From the NCBI GenBank assembly GCA_001564145.1, contig LKMQ01000002.1:1-35746 (forward strand): a stretch of 35,746 nt of DNA. The letters are read 5' to 3'. Each line of letters begins with the position of its first letter. Positions within the stretch are counted from its first letter, which is position 1. The notes under the pieces were generated by a model. It saw nothing but the letters and a program-made list of their open reading frames with translations, had not been told where the DNA came from and ran no database searches. This stretch comes from Nanohaloarchaea archaeon B1-Br10_U2g29 (lineage in GTDB: Archaea; Nanohalarchaeota; Nanosalinia; Nanosalinales; Nanosalinaceae). The position numbers and the translations under genes are program-made. Of the stretch, positions 9,164 through 17,669 are shown one piece after another.

Positions 9164-9165
9164 TT

Positions 9166-9303
9166 CTACATCATGCCTCCTCCGAAACCGCTGCTTCTTT
9201 TCATTTTTCTTTTAGTCATCATGGAGCCCGCAATATATCCTATTACTGCGCCTCCTACCAGGATCTCAATATTATGCATAGCCTGATTAAGTATTTGTTC
9301 CAT
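9166..9303 (-). CDS. Small single-TM protein with basic and Gly-rich C-terminus (45 aa)
   Basis: My translation: MEQILNQAMHNIEILVGGAVIGYIAGSMMTKRKMKRSSGFGGGMM*. Below the ORF-track length cut-off; fits tightly between neighbouring genes on the same strand. Confidence 0.5.
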   Translation of the reverse strand: MEQILNQAMHNIEILVGGAVIGYIAGSMMTKRKMKRSSGFGGGMM

Positions 9304-9332
9304 TGGCATAGTAGTAATAAACCTCTATAAAA

Positions 9333-10454
9333 CTAAATTGATGTCTTCTGGTTTAAATAATTACGGAGCCTATATGCTGCTGTTGAATCCGGTTTATAAG
9401 TAGAAGAATTAGGAGTTATCACATCTTCGCCGGTAAATTCACTGGTTAATGCTTCTTTTTTATCAGTGTCCAGCATATCAACTAAAGGCTCTATCAGGCC
9501 TCCTACTTCATCCTCATAATTGGTTCCAGGAGTCGCATTCACTTCGTAGATAATGAGTTCGTCTTCAGTTTGGACATAGTCTATTGCCGCAAAGTCGAGA
9601 CCTTCTGCAGCTTCAGCCAGCGCTGCTTCATGTCCTGCCTTAAGTTCCTCTGGTTCAGTATACTCTCCTCCTTTCGCAAGGTTTGTGGCTAATCCTTCAT
9701 CATTTTCTCTTGCAGTATCTGCAGCCACTTCTCCATCTACTATGTAGGCTCTTCCGTCTGTCATCTGCTTTCCGTAATCATCTAGTACCTCTTCATATAC
9801 TTCTTCATCTAGCTCATCAGGTCTTTCAGATAGGTCAAGGTCATGAGGTATATACTCCTCGAATACTATTTCATCTTGATCTTTTCCCTCAAGATAATGA
9901 TCTATCTCTTCTACTGATTCTGCCTTAAAGACATCATCGCCGCACATTCCTTCATCAGGTTTTAAAACTACAGGCTTGTTCTCTACTTTCTCTCTAGCTT
10001 CTGAAGAACTATACTGTTCTGTGGTTCTGGCAGCAGTGCTACTCAGATTTTCTTCTATTAATTTATTACCTATAGTCTTACTGTCGTGAGCCATCGCAGT
10101 CAATGGATCATTTATCAATTCGACATCATACTCCTCTTTAAGAAGGTTCAGGCCTTCGAGAATGTCAATTTTTTCCTCAACAGTATCTGCCTCAGAAAAG
10201 GATTTGTGTCTGTAGAACAGGCTTTTTCCCTCAATTTTGTTTCCGACTTCATGCAGCTGATCTTCGGATTCTATATCGCTGAAAGTTAGATTAGCAAGGT
10301 TTAAACCTCGATTTTCTGCTTCATTAACTATTCTACCTGCTGTTCCTGTGTTACCTGTCCCGCCGTAGATTAAATCAGCTTCCTCAAGGATTCTATGGGC
10401 AAAATGTTTGTCTGCATCAGTCGATAAAAAGTGGTTTGCTACAGCAGAAAACAT
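9333..10454 (-). CDS. ATP-grasp domain protein (RimK/glutathione synthase-like ligase)
   Basis: PVVLKPDEGMCGDDVF, DEIVFEEYIP, DGRAYIVDGEVAADT, ATNLAKGGEY and LDFAAIDYVQTEDELIIYEVNATPGTNYE match the expected ATP-grasp motif order. Confidence 0.75.
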   Translation of the reverse strand: MFSAVANHFLSTDADKHFAHRILEEADLIYGGTGNTGTAGRIVNEAENRGLNLANLTFSDIESEDQLHEVGNKIEGKSLFYRHKSFSEADTVEEKIDILEGLNLLKEEYDVELINDPLTAMAHDSKTIGNKLIEENLSSTAARTTEQYSSSEAREKVENKPVVLKPDEGMCGDDVFKAESVEEIDHYLEGKDQDEIVFEEYIPHDLDLSERPDELDEEVYEEVLDDYGKQMTDGRAYIVDGEVAADTARENDEGLATNLAKGGEYTEPEELKAGHEAALAEAAEGLDFAAIDYVQTEDELIIYEVNATPGTNYEDEVGGLIEPLVDMLDTDKKEALTSEFTGEDVITPNSSTYKPDSTAAYRLRNYLNQKTSI

Positions 10455-10478
10455 ATTTGTTATTTAGAAGTAACTAAT

Positions 10479-12038
10479 TTATATCTTGTCTTCTACTTCC
10501 TTAAGCTTCTGATACACATTCGATTCAAATTCTCCATGACTCTTGGCATGGCTTTCTAATGTCGCTAGTTTATTATCTATCTCATTCATCATATTTTTAG
10601 CTTCATTTACATCCTTTTTCAGGTTCTTTATATTACTATAACGATCCAGACTTCCTTTAATATCCTTTAACTTTTGATGGATGCGTTTGTCTTCTCCTAA
10701 AGCTTCTTCTATAACCTCTACTTCTCTTTCCGTGAACTTCATCTCGTTCCGGCAAAGTCTCTCAGACCTCTTTATCAGTGTCCTAATTACGTCTTTTCGG
10801 GCATCCATCCAGCCTGCTAGAGTCTGAAGTTCTGAAGTCTCGTCTCTTCCAGAAACATCTTTGATCCTTTTCATTGAGGCGGCTTTCATTATGACTTTTT
10901 CCGCAATTTCTTTATCTGAAGCTATCTTTGACATTTCAAATGGGGAGGTAGAAATGAAATGTCCTGTAGCTATTAACGGTGTTAGATCTTCTAGAATGCT
11001 GTTAAAAACATCATCTGGTGGAGAAGCAGTTCCACTATTCAATACTCTGTCTAACTTGCCATTTAAGGCCTGTATTTCTTCCATAGGATTTCTACCGTGT
11101 TTTCTTGCGATCCCGCCCTTACCACTTACAAACTTGGCTAATTCGCTTCCAGTATAGTTGGGGTTAGGCCCGCCAGAAAAATCATCACGTATAGCACTTC
11201 CCATCCCTTCAAGCAATTTCTCTATCATCTTAGTTTTCTGAAATAAATTCTGGAAAACACGAGGATCATAGTCTTTAGGATCTCCAGACGGGTCAAAATT
11301 ATTATGATCTGAAAGCTCGCTCTCAGCTTGAGATATAGCAGTGTCTAAATCTGATCTTCTTGACTGAGTCAGTTCAATCTCTTTAATCATATCCTCCTGA
11401 AAATATCTCAGCGATTCTTCCAGTCCAGACTCAATTCGTTGATCTAGGTGATTAACTGCTCCTGAGGTTACTTCATTAGCGGCGTCCCCTATTCTATTTC
11501 TGTAATCTTCGCGTGTAGCTCCTCCTTCACCATTACCTCCAGCATCACCCTCATCATTATTTCCTTCTTCACCATTACCTCCACCATTCTCATCGTCGTT
11601 TCCACCAAAGTTTAGAAGGCCTAAAAACATTAAAATTGTTAATAATAGGGCTAAGGCTCCTATCAAAAGTATTAGGCTTGGGGCAATACGGCCTATGGTA
11701 ACTACGGTAATAAAAGAAGTAATTAATGAAAATACCTTCATACCTGTAGGCAGATCTTCATCTGATTCATAGTACTCTCTTCTTTCAAGCCTTTTCTGGA
11801 AATCATTGTAACCTTCCGTAGCGAAATTAACGATTAGAAAGTAAAATCCTATAATAGGCCCGATTACGTAAAGAATTACGTCTGCTGCAGAGGTCACAGG
11901 GAAGCCTAAGATATTAGTGACAAAATCAACTAAGCTTTCCTCAACTGTCAGGTTTGCATCTCCAAGGCCTTGAGCAGAAACAGAGTATAACGACAAGATC
12001 AGGATAAATACTAAGGCTATATTTTTCCAGCTCTTCAT
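10479..12038 (-). CDS. Membrane protein: signal peptide, several TM helices, Gly/Asn/Glu-rich linker and long coiled-coil domain
   Basis: MKSWKNIALVFILILSLYSVSAQ signal; TM helices; linker GGNDDENGGGNGEEGNNDEGDAGGNGEGG; helical C-terminal half. 519 aa. Confidence 0.65.
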   Translation of the reverse strand: MKSWKNIALVFILILSLYSVSAQGLGDANLTVEESLVDFVTNILGFPVTSAADVILYVIGPIIGFYFLIVNFATEGYNDFQKRLERREYYESDEDLPTGMKVFSLITSFITVVTIGRIAPSLILLIGALALLLTILMFLGLLNFGGNDDENGGGNGEEGNNDEGDAGGNGEGGATREDYRNRIGDAANEVTSGAVNHLDQRIESGLEESLRYFQEDMIKEIELTQSRRSDLDTAISQAESELSDHNNFDPSGDPKDYDPRVFQNLFQKTKMIEKLLEGMGSAIRDDFSGGPNPNYTGSELAKFVSGKGGIARKHGRNPMEEIQALNGKLDRVLNSGTASPPDDVFNSILEDLTPLIATGHFISTSPFEMSKIASDKEIAEKVIMKAASMKRIKDVSGRDETSELQTLAGWMDARKDVIRTLIKRSERLCRNEMKFTEREVEVIEEALGEDKRIHQKLKDIKGSLDRYSNIKNLKKDVNEAKNMMNEIDNKLATLESHAKSHGEFESNVYQKLKEVEDKI

Positions 12039-12078
12039 ATCGTATAATTACATATTCTGTGTTTTTATTGTACAGGGG

Positions 12079-12513
12079 TTACGGCCGGACATACATGTAA
12101 ATCAAGAAGAGGAAAACTAAAACTAAAGCAGTCATAGCAAGTAGGCCTATCCCTGCAGCAAAGGCCTGAATCCAAGCCCAGTAAGGTGATGCTACCATCA
12201 TTAAGGCAATTGCAATCGCCATTACGGTAGCTTCTTTGCTGACATTAGGCTTATTATCTCGTCCGAAGGGCTGAGGATAATCATCATCACGAGCAAAAGT
12301 AAAAGCTAAAGCCTTTCTTAGCGAAAACTGGAGCAGAACAACTATGAAAAGAAAAGGAGCCACAAACTCTTGGACAATCTGCTCCTGTGAATCAAACTGT
12401 GGTACAGCACCCCACTCATCAAAAGAACTGCCATCATCATAATAATAGTAATCAGCTGAAACTCCTCCCAAAAAAGATAGTAGAAATAAGGTAAGAAATC
12501 CTAATTTATTCAA
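12079..12513 (-). CDS. Secreted/membrane protein with signal peptide and about four TM helices; TTG start preferred
   Basis: The listed ORF 12079..12663 overlaps 12506..12793 out of frame. The TTG at 12513 gives (M)NKLGFLTLFLLSFLGGVSADYYYYDD, a clean signal peptide overlapping the upstream stop. Confidence 0.6.
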   Translation of the reverse strand: MNKLGFLTLFLLSFLGGVSADYYYYDDGSSFDEWGAVPQFDSQEQIVQEFVAPFLFIVVLLQFSLRKALAFTFARDDDYPQPFGRDNKPNVSKEATVMAIAIALMMVASPYWAWIQAFAAGIGLLAMTALVLVFLFLIYMYVRP

Positions 12514-12793
12514 AGTCGAAGTCTCCACCGTCGAAGTCACCTCCGCCGCCGAAGTCCTCACCACTGTCTCCTCCAGCGCCAGCTCTACCTTCACGGACAT
12601 CATGAATATAAGTCGGAATAATCTCATCAACCAAAAAACCGACAACAAGGCCTGAAACAACAAGAATTAATATAGTACTCTCTAACTCAGGAAGACCTGT
12701 AACCTGTTCTATACCTTCACGACTACCTAATGCAATAAAGTAACCCGCTAACGCAGCAGTTGGATAAGATGCAATAGTCCAAAGATTCTTCAT
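12506..12793 (-). CDS. Small membrane protein with acidic Gly-rich tail (95 aa)
   Basis: Two hydrophobic segments then GAGGDSGEDFGGGGDFDGGDFDFE. Confidence 0.6.
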   Translation of the reverse strand: MKNLWTIASYPTAALAGYFIALGSREGIEQVTGLPELESTILILVVSGLVVGFLVDEIIPTYIHDVREGRAGAGGDSGEDFGGGGDFDGGDFDFE

Positions 12794-12840
12794 AGAACAA
12801 AATTAGCGTAAAGGAAATATAAAAGGAAATGAAAGGGAGA

Positions 12841-14781
12841 TTACTGATTTGAATTGAACTGTTCGAGGATTCCAACAGCTTTTTCTAACTCTCCTAACTG
12901 TGTTTCGAGAGCTGAAACATGTTCTTCAGCGTCACCGTCCAATCCCATTGCTTGTTCAAGTTTGCTTTCAACATCTTGTAACTCTTTGTGTGCTGTCTCT
13001 AGGTGCTCATGCATCGCTCTAACAGCTTTTTCAAGATTCTGGGCTTGTTGTGCATCTGTTAAATCCATCCCAACTCTTTCATCTAGTCTTTTGATTGTAG
13101 AATACATTTGTTGTGGACTAGGGTCATCCCAGTTGGTGAATTCGACTCCCATTATTGCAGCAAATACTTGTTCATTTTTTTCAAATATTTTCTCGAACTC
13201 TGTTAAGTGACCGATCATGTCTTTTGTTTCTTGTTCGATTGCATCTGTGACCTGTAGCTCATTCTTTAGGTCAGAAACTATCGTTTGAACTTCTCGTGAT
13301 GTGTCTGCCATAAGATTTTTTGGTCCTCCGGCCTTTATATCATTTGCTACTGTGTCGTTGGAAGTATCAATTTCTGTGGTTAAGTAATTATAGATTTTTT
13401 CCACAGACTGAGAATTTAATGTGTTTATTCTGTTGTCTACGATGAATTCTATTAATCCATCAACGATATAATCTAGTTTGTTGAACTGAGGTACAGCCAT
13501 TGCTTTTCTTATGGCGTATAGGTGTTGTTGTTTGAGTTGTGATCTATCTAGATATCCTGAGCCACGATTTAGAAGAAACATGTCTTTGAGCTCCTTTTTT
13601 AATTCTTCATTTAATCTGTTATCTTGCTCTATAAGTTTAGTGATTTTTGTCCATCTATCTCCAGGCTCATAACTTTCACCTTTCTCTGATTTTCTATAAA
13701 TTACAATTAATTGTTCTATTCTTACTTCCCAAGAGGTTTGTTCCATCTCTATTAGGGCTACTATCATCTGTTTTAGCTCCCATGTTTTCACTATTTGAAG
13801 TATCTCTAAGAAGTTAATTAGGATTTCTGCCTTTATCTCAACTGTTTGTTTGGCATCTATTATGATAATATCTCCTTCTTTAACGAATGCTCCTTCTTCT
13901 ATTGCTATCAAAATTTCTATTAAACTTTCTATGTATACAAATTGGTTGTTTGTGATGCTGATTTCTTGAACAATCTGTTCGATGTTTTGTTCAAATCTCT
14001 GAATATTTATTTTCTGTATCAGCTGGTTAATCTGTACATTAATTTTGTCTCCTTTTCCGCCCATGTCGATGTCTATGTCTACATCCATAACTTGCTTCAT
14101 GAACTGGACAAGTACTTTGTCGCTGACTCCATCGTAGCCTTTCTGCATTATGAACTGCATTAACTGGTTAATCATCTGTTGCTGGTTAACCTGGGTCATC
14201 TGTATTTGCTGTAGAAAAGTGTTGTATACATTAGGGCTTAGGCTTCCTCCTACAATCATTTGCTGTTGTTGCTGTTGTTGAGGAGCATAAGTCCCTGCAG
14301 GAGTTTGAGAAAGATTGTTCATTACTATTGCTTGTAAAAGCTGTTGCATCTGCTGTTGTTGCTGTTGCACATTGACATTAGTACTACTGTCTGACGATGA
14401 GGTAGAATCATCGGTATCACCGCCTCCTGTAGGTGTTGTAGTAGGAGGATCGCTTGAAGGGCCGCTAGTAACGCTGCTGCTTTCACCTTCACTTGTTAAA
14501 CCTTTGGTTATTCCTTCAGCTGCTCCTGCTGCTCTTTCAAATCCTAGGCCTCCGCTTCCTGTTCCTCTTCTAGCCACATATGCTATTAGACCTATGATAA
14601 GGATTACCGCAAATAATTGCCACCATGATGCTATAAATGAGCCGATTCCGCTCAGTACGGTTGTTGCTGCGTCACCTAGTCCTAGTGCTGAAGCAGTTGT
14701 TCCGGCGCCTACCAGGGCGAAAACTCCAATTATTAGAATGCCTAGTCCTACAATGGCTAATATTATTCCTAGGATGCCCAT
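12841..14781 (-). CDS. Membrane-anchored polyQ/Q-rich protein with Ser/Thr linker (646 aa)
   Basis: N-terminal TM helices, Ser/Thr/Pro linker, QQQQQQMQQLLQ and APQQQQQQQM tracts, then Ile/Gln/Glu-rich helical region and coiled coil. Confidence 0.65.
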   Translation of the reverse strand: MGILGIILAIVGLGILIIGVFALVGAGTTASALGLGDAATTVLSGIGSFIASWWQLFAVILIIGLIAYVARRGTGSGGLGFERAAGAAEGITKGLTSEGESSSVTSGPSSDPPTTTPTGGGDTDDSTSSSDSSTNVNVQQQQQQMQQLLQAIVMNNLSQTPAGTYAPQQQQQQQMIVGGSLSPNVYNTFLQQIQMTQVNQQQMINQLMQFIMQKGYDGVSDKVLVQFMKQVMDVDIDIDMGGKGDKINVQINQLIQKINIQRFEQNIEQIVQEISITNNQFVYIESLIEILIAIEEGAFVKEGDIIIIDAKQTVEIKAEILINFLEILQIVKTWELKQMIVALIEMEQTSWEVRIEQLIVIYRKSEKGESYEPGDRWTKITKLIEQDNRLNEELKKELKDMFLLNRGSGYLDRSQLKQQHLYAIRKAMAVPQFNKLDYIVDGLIEFIVDNRINTLNSQSVEKIYNYLTTEIDTSNDTVANDIKAGGPKNLMADTSREVQTIVSDLKNELQVTDAIEQETKDMIGHLTEFEKIFEKNEQVFAAIMGVEFTNWDDPSPQQMYSTIKRLDERVGMDLTDAQQAQNLEKAVRAMHEHLETAHKELQDVESKLEQAMGLDGDAEEHVSALETQLGELEKAVGILEQFNSNQ

Positions 14782-14807
14782 ATCGAGTTTTTACTCAGCG
14801 GTGTTAA

Positions 14808-15086
14808 TTAATCCTTTTCTTCAAACTTACCTAATCTCTCTAAAGTTTCCAGAATTCCCCAGGCATAAATTACTGATTCCCAGGCCCTGATGTAATCTTC
14901 TTCTTTTAGAAAATGATAGGTATCACTTCTGTAGGCCTCCACGTTCTCCATCTGTTCAACTCTTGAATCTCGATTTTCAATCCTGTCCTCAAGTTTCTGC
15001 AGCCATTTCTTAGTTTCTTCTTCAAGTTTCTCCTGGGTCTTATTCATGGCTTTCAATAAATTCTTTTTCCTTAAACGATTTTTCAC
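14808..15086 (-). CDS. DUF357-like archaeal protein
   Basis: VEAYRSDTYHFLKEEDYIRAWESVIYAWGILETLERLG resembles the DUF357 signature. True start may be the internal MNKTQEKLEEE. Confidence 0.6.
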   Translation of the reverse strand: MKNRLRKKNLLKAMNKTQEKLEEETKKWLQKLEDRIENRDSRVEQMENVEAYRSDTYHFLKEEDYIRAWESVIYAWGILETLERLGKFEEKD

Positions 15087-15726
15087 CGGTTAAAATGATA
15101 GAGTGAGGCGTTTCCCCTAAATTCATTTCAGAGATTTCTTCCAGGCTTGAGGCCTGAATTTTTAGGTCATCATGATTGGCCCTTTCAATAACTACTGCTT
15201 CCCGATCTTCAAGGCCTAAATCCAGTAACTTTTTAGCAGCATTTGAAGCATTATAATCAATATCTAACAAAACTAAAGAGTGGAGGCCTATAGAGTCGTT
15301 TTTCTCGACGTATTTTTTGATTGATTCTGGTTTGCCTTCTCTAGGCAGTGTAACTGTTCTTCCGAACTTGTATACGTTTAATCCGGTTCCCGCTATTGAA
15401 GTGAAGATTGAAGGCGCGTGAATTACTTTGACTTTTAGGCCTTTTTCTTCTGCTCTGTGTTTGATATCGTAATGGGTTGTGGCTGTTAAAGGATCACCTG
15501 AAACCAGGAAAGCCACGTCTTTTTCCTCTGCTGCTTCTATTATTTTATCTTCTTGTTCTACTTCTTTTCTTTCAAGTACTTCAATGTCTGCTGGAAGTTT
15601 TTCTAGATCGATGTTTGCTGTATTAGTATAGAACTCTGCGTAGGCCTCATCCACTTCTTCTAAAGCATCTAATCCTTTCTGTGTTACTTCGTTGTTGTCG
15701 AGCCCAAGGCCTATCATGTACAGCAT
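15040..15726 (-). CDS. dphB: Diphthine synthase
   Basis: MLYMIGLGLDNNEVTQKGLDALEEVDEAYAEFYT...FLVSGDPLTATTHYDIKHRAEEKGLKVKVIHAPSIFTSIAGTGLNVYKFGRTVTLP: characteristic Dph5/DphB SAM-methyltransferase motifs. Confidence 0.9.
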   Translation of the reverse strand: MLYMIGLGLDNNEVTQKGLDALEEVDEAYAEFYTNTANIDLEKLPADIEVLERKEVEQEDKIIEAAEEKDVAFLVSGDPLTATTHYDIKHRAEEKGLKVKVIHAPSIFTSIAGTGLNVYKFGRTVTLPREGKPESIKKYVEKNDSIGLHSLVLLDIDYNASNAAKKLLDLGLEDREAVVIERANHDDLKIQASSLEEISEMNLGETPHSIILTGEKSFKEKEFIESHE

Positions 15727-15749
15727 ATTAAGTGGAGATTAAAGAATTG

Positions 15750-15757
15750 TTATAAAT
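15750..15757. promoter_or_regulatory. Near-palindromic TATA box (ttataaat) in the dphB / trm5-like divergent intergenic region
   Basis: On the minus strand, atttataa lies about 24-31 nt upstream of the dphB ATG, consistent with a leaderless archaeal transcript. Confidence 0.4.
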
Positions 15758-15766
15758 AGTATATTT

Positions 15767-16750
15767 ATGGAACAGGAAAAACTTGAAAAAAAAGTTAGAG
15801 ACATCTTGGGGAGGGAAGGGTTTGAGATAGAGGATGGTGTGGCAAGGAAGCCTGAAGTAAAACTTGAGCTAGGTGTTTACTCTTCAGAAAAATACGATGA
15901 AGAAGAAATTGATCATTCCAAAGATAAGATTTTCGTTGATAAAGGCCTGCAAAATGTAGAAGATGCATATGTAGTTGAGGAAGAGAAGGAGTATGATTTA
16001 CCGAGCTTTGAGTTAATCGGCGATATCGCGGTAATCAATGATCTTTCAAGTAGGGATAGAGAAGAAGCAGTAGAAGGGATTCTAGCTCATCATGATGTCA
16101 AAACTATTCTTTTGAAGACTGAAGGTCTTTCAGGAGAGTTTAGGGTAGGAAGTTATGAAACACTTTATGGTGAGGAGACAGAGACAGTTCACAAAGAACA
16201 TGGTTACAGGTTCAAAGTTGATCCAACAAAGGCCTACTACAGCGAACGTTTCTCAACTGAAAGAGAAAGAGTAGCCTCACAAGTGAAAGAAGGCGAAAAA
16301 GTTCTGGTAATGTTTGCAGGAGTCGGACCTTTCGCTATTTTGTGCAGTGAAAAGGCTGAGAAAGTAGTCGCTATTGAGAAAAACCCTGAGGCCTATAAGT
16401 ATTTGGCGGAAAATATTGGGCTCAACGATGTTGAAGATAAAGTTGAGGTCTACTGTGGCGATGTGAAAGATATTATTCCTGAACTGGATGGAAGGTTTGA
16501 CAGAGTTATAATGCCTCTACCGGAAAAAGCAGTAGAGTTTCTAGATGAAGCTGTTGAAAAAGTTGAGAAAGGCGGTACTGTTCATCTATATACATTTGTG
16601 GAAGATGAAAAGTTCGGGCCTGTACAAAAAGAAATAGAAAATATTTTTGATAATAATGACTTGGATTTTGACATAGTTGATAAATTTAGATGCGGTTATA
16701 AATCACCTTCAGAAGATCGCTACTGTTTCGATATCAAGGTTTTTGAGTGA
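15767..16750 (+). CDS. Trm5-like tRNA (guanine37-N1)-methyltransferase
   Basis: YRFKVDPTKAYYSERFSTERERVASQV...VLVMFAGVGPFAILCSEKAEKVVAIEKNPEAYKYLAENIGLN...RFDRVIMPLPEKAVEFLDEA: class I SAM-MTase with Trm5 signatures. Confidence 0.88.
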   Translation: MEQEKLEKKVRDILGREGFEIEDGVARKPEVKLELGVYSSEKYDEEEIDHSKDKIFVDKGLQNVEDAYVVEEEKEYDLPSFELIGDIAVINDLSSRDREEAVEGILAHHDVKTILLKTEGLSGEFRVGSYETLYGEETETVHKEHGYRFKVDPTKAYYSERFSTERERVASQVKEGEKVLVMFAGVGPFAILCSEKAEKVVAIEKNPEAYKYLAENIGLNDVEDKVEVYCGDVKDIIPELDGRFDRVIMPLPEKAVEFLDEAVEKVEKGGTVHLYTFVEDEKFGPVQKEIENIFDNNDLDFDIVDKFRCGYKSPSEDRYCFDIKVFE

Positions 16751-16772
16751 AGGGTAGTAAAAAATCGAAAGG

Positions 16773-16781
16773 TATTTAAAG
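16773..16781 (+). promoter_or_regulatory. Putative TATA box (tatttaaag) with adjacent BRE-like cgaaa, upstream of 16817 CDS
   Basis: cgaaaggTATTTAAAGa about 40 nt upstream of the ATG; a ggtga Shine-Dalgarno-like element lies at 16806-16810. Confidence 0.45.
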
Positions 16782-16816
16782 ATTTACTGTAAGTTGTTAT
16801 CTATAGGTGATTACAA

Positions 16817-17650
16817 ATGCCAAGTTCGTGGACCGAAGTTTTGAAAGGTAATGAACCAATAGGAAGAAGAGATGCTGGGAAAGTAGCGGGAGCTGCTGCA
16901 ATAGGAACAGACCTTACTGTAGGGAATAGACATACTTTACGACCATTGAGATGGACCTGGGATAGGACTGCAGGAAGGTATGAAATCAGAAGAAGAAATG
17001 ACGAATCTGGCGATACAGACTCTGGAGCAGATCCAAGAGAACCTAAAGCAAGGATACTAAATCCAGAAGATGGTCAAGCATTTACTACAGGAGATACAGT
17101 AGACTTTGACGTTCATGTTAATGCATTTGACGAAGATGCAGACATAATTCTTGAGTACGGAGATGAAACTGATTCAGAACAGATAGGTGCTGGAGAAAGC
17201 GAGCTTTATCAGCGAGCATTAGATGATGTAACTGCAGGAGAAATAGATTTTGGGGTAACTGTGGAAACACCAACTTATGAGGTCACAGACTCAGTTTCAG
17301 CTGTAGTAAGAGATGCAGAGAGAGAACTCAGTGATATATGTGAGGCCTACTCAAATCAAGATCCAGACGCCAGAAGAGATTTAGAAAACGCTTTGGGTAG
17401 AGCCAAAGAAAAGAGCGTATTTGATGATCTAACTGTTCAAGATAGTCAGGCAGGATACTTCTTGAGAGATAGAGATAGAACTACAGATTACCAGCCATTA
17501 AAACTGGATGGTAGCCCCGGCAGTAGATCAGATGTGGCTGGATTTGATACTGAATATGCAGAACTGATGAATGACACTGCACAAGCAGATAGAAGCCAGC
17601 TATTAGCAGATTTAGAAGATATTTACGACGGCAATTGTAGTGGAAGATAG
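16817..17650 (+). CDS. Hypothetical acidic protein with N-terminal RR-containing segment and an Ig-like beta domain
   Basis: GRRDAGKVAGAAAIGTD near the N-terminus; PKARILNPEDGQAFTTGDTVDFDVHVNAFDEDADIILEYGDE resembles an Ig-like domain. TATA box and SD-like element upstream. Confidence 0.55.
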   Translation: MPSSWTEVLKGNEPIGRRDAGKVAGAAAIGTDLTVGNRHTLRPLRWTWDRTAGRYEIRRRNDESGDTDSGADPREPKARILNPEDGQAFTTGDTVDFDVHVNAFDEDADIILEYGDETDSEQIGAGESELYQRALDDVTAGEIDFGVTVETPTYEVTDSVSAVVRDAERELSDICEAYSNQDPDARRDLENALGRAKEKSVFDDLTVQDSQAGYFLRDRDRTTDYQPLKLDGSPGSRSDVAGFDTEYAELMNDTAQADRSQLLADLEDIYDGNCSGR

Positions 17651-17669
17651 TATTGGGAGGCCCTAAAAA

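Noticed and set aside
12514-12663. N-terminal extension of ORF 12079..12663
   Set aside because: Overlaps 12506..12793 out of frame; the TTG at 12513 gives a proper signal peptide and short overlap.
14240-14375. Trinucleotide-like tract (tgttgttgctgttg) considered as a CRISPR or satellite repeat
   Set aside because: In-frame polyglutamine codons of the Q-rich protein; no regular repeat-spacer structure.
14315-14890. Plus-strand 191-aa ORF with Cys-rich start (MFITIACKSCCICCCCCC)
   Set aside because: The poly-Cys is the antisense of the CAA/CAG glutamine tracts and TM region of 12841..14781.
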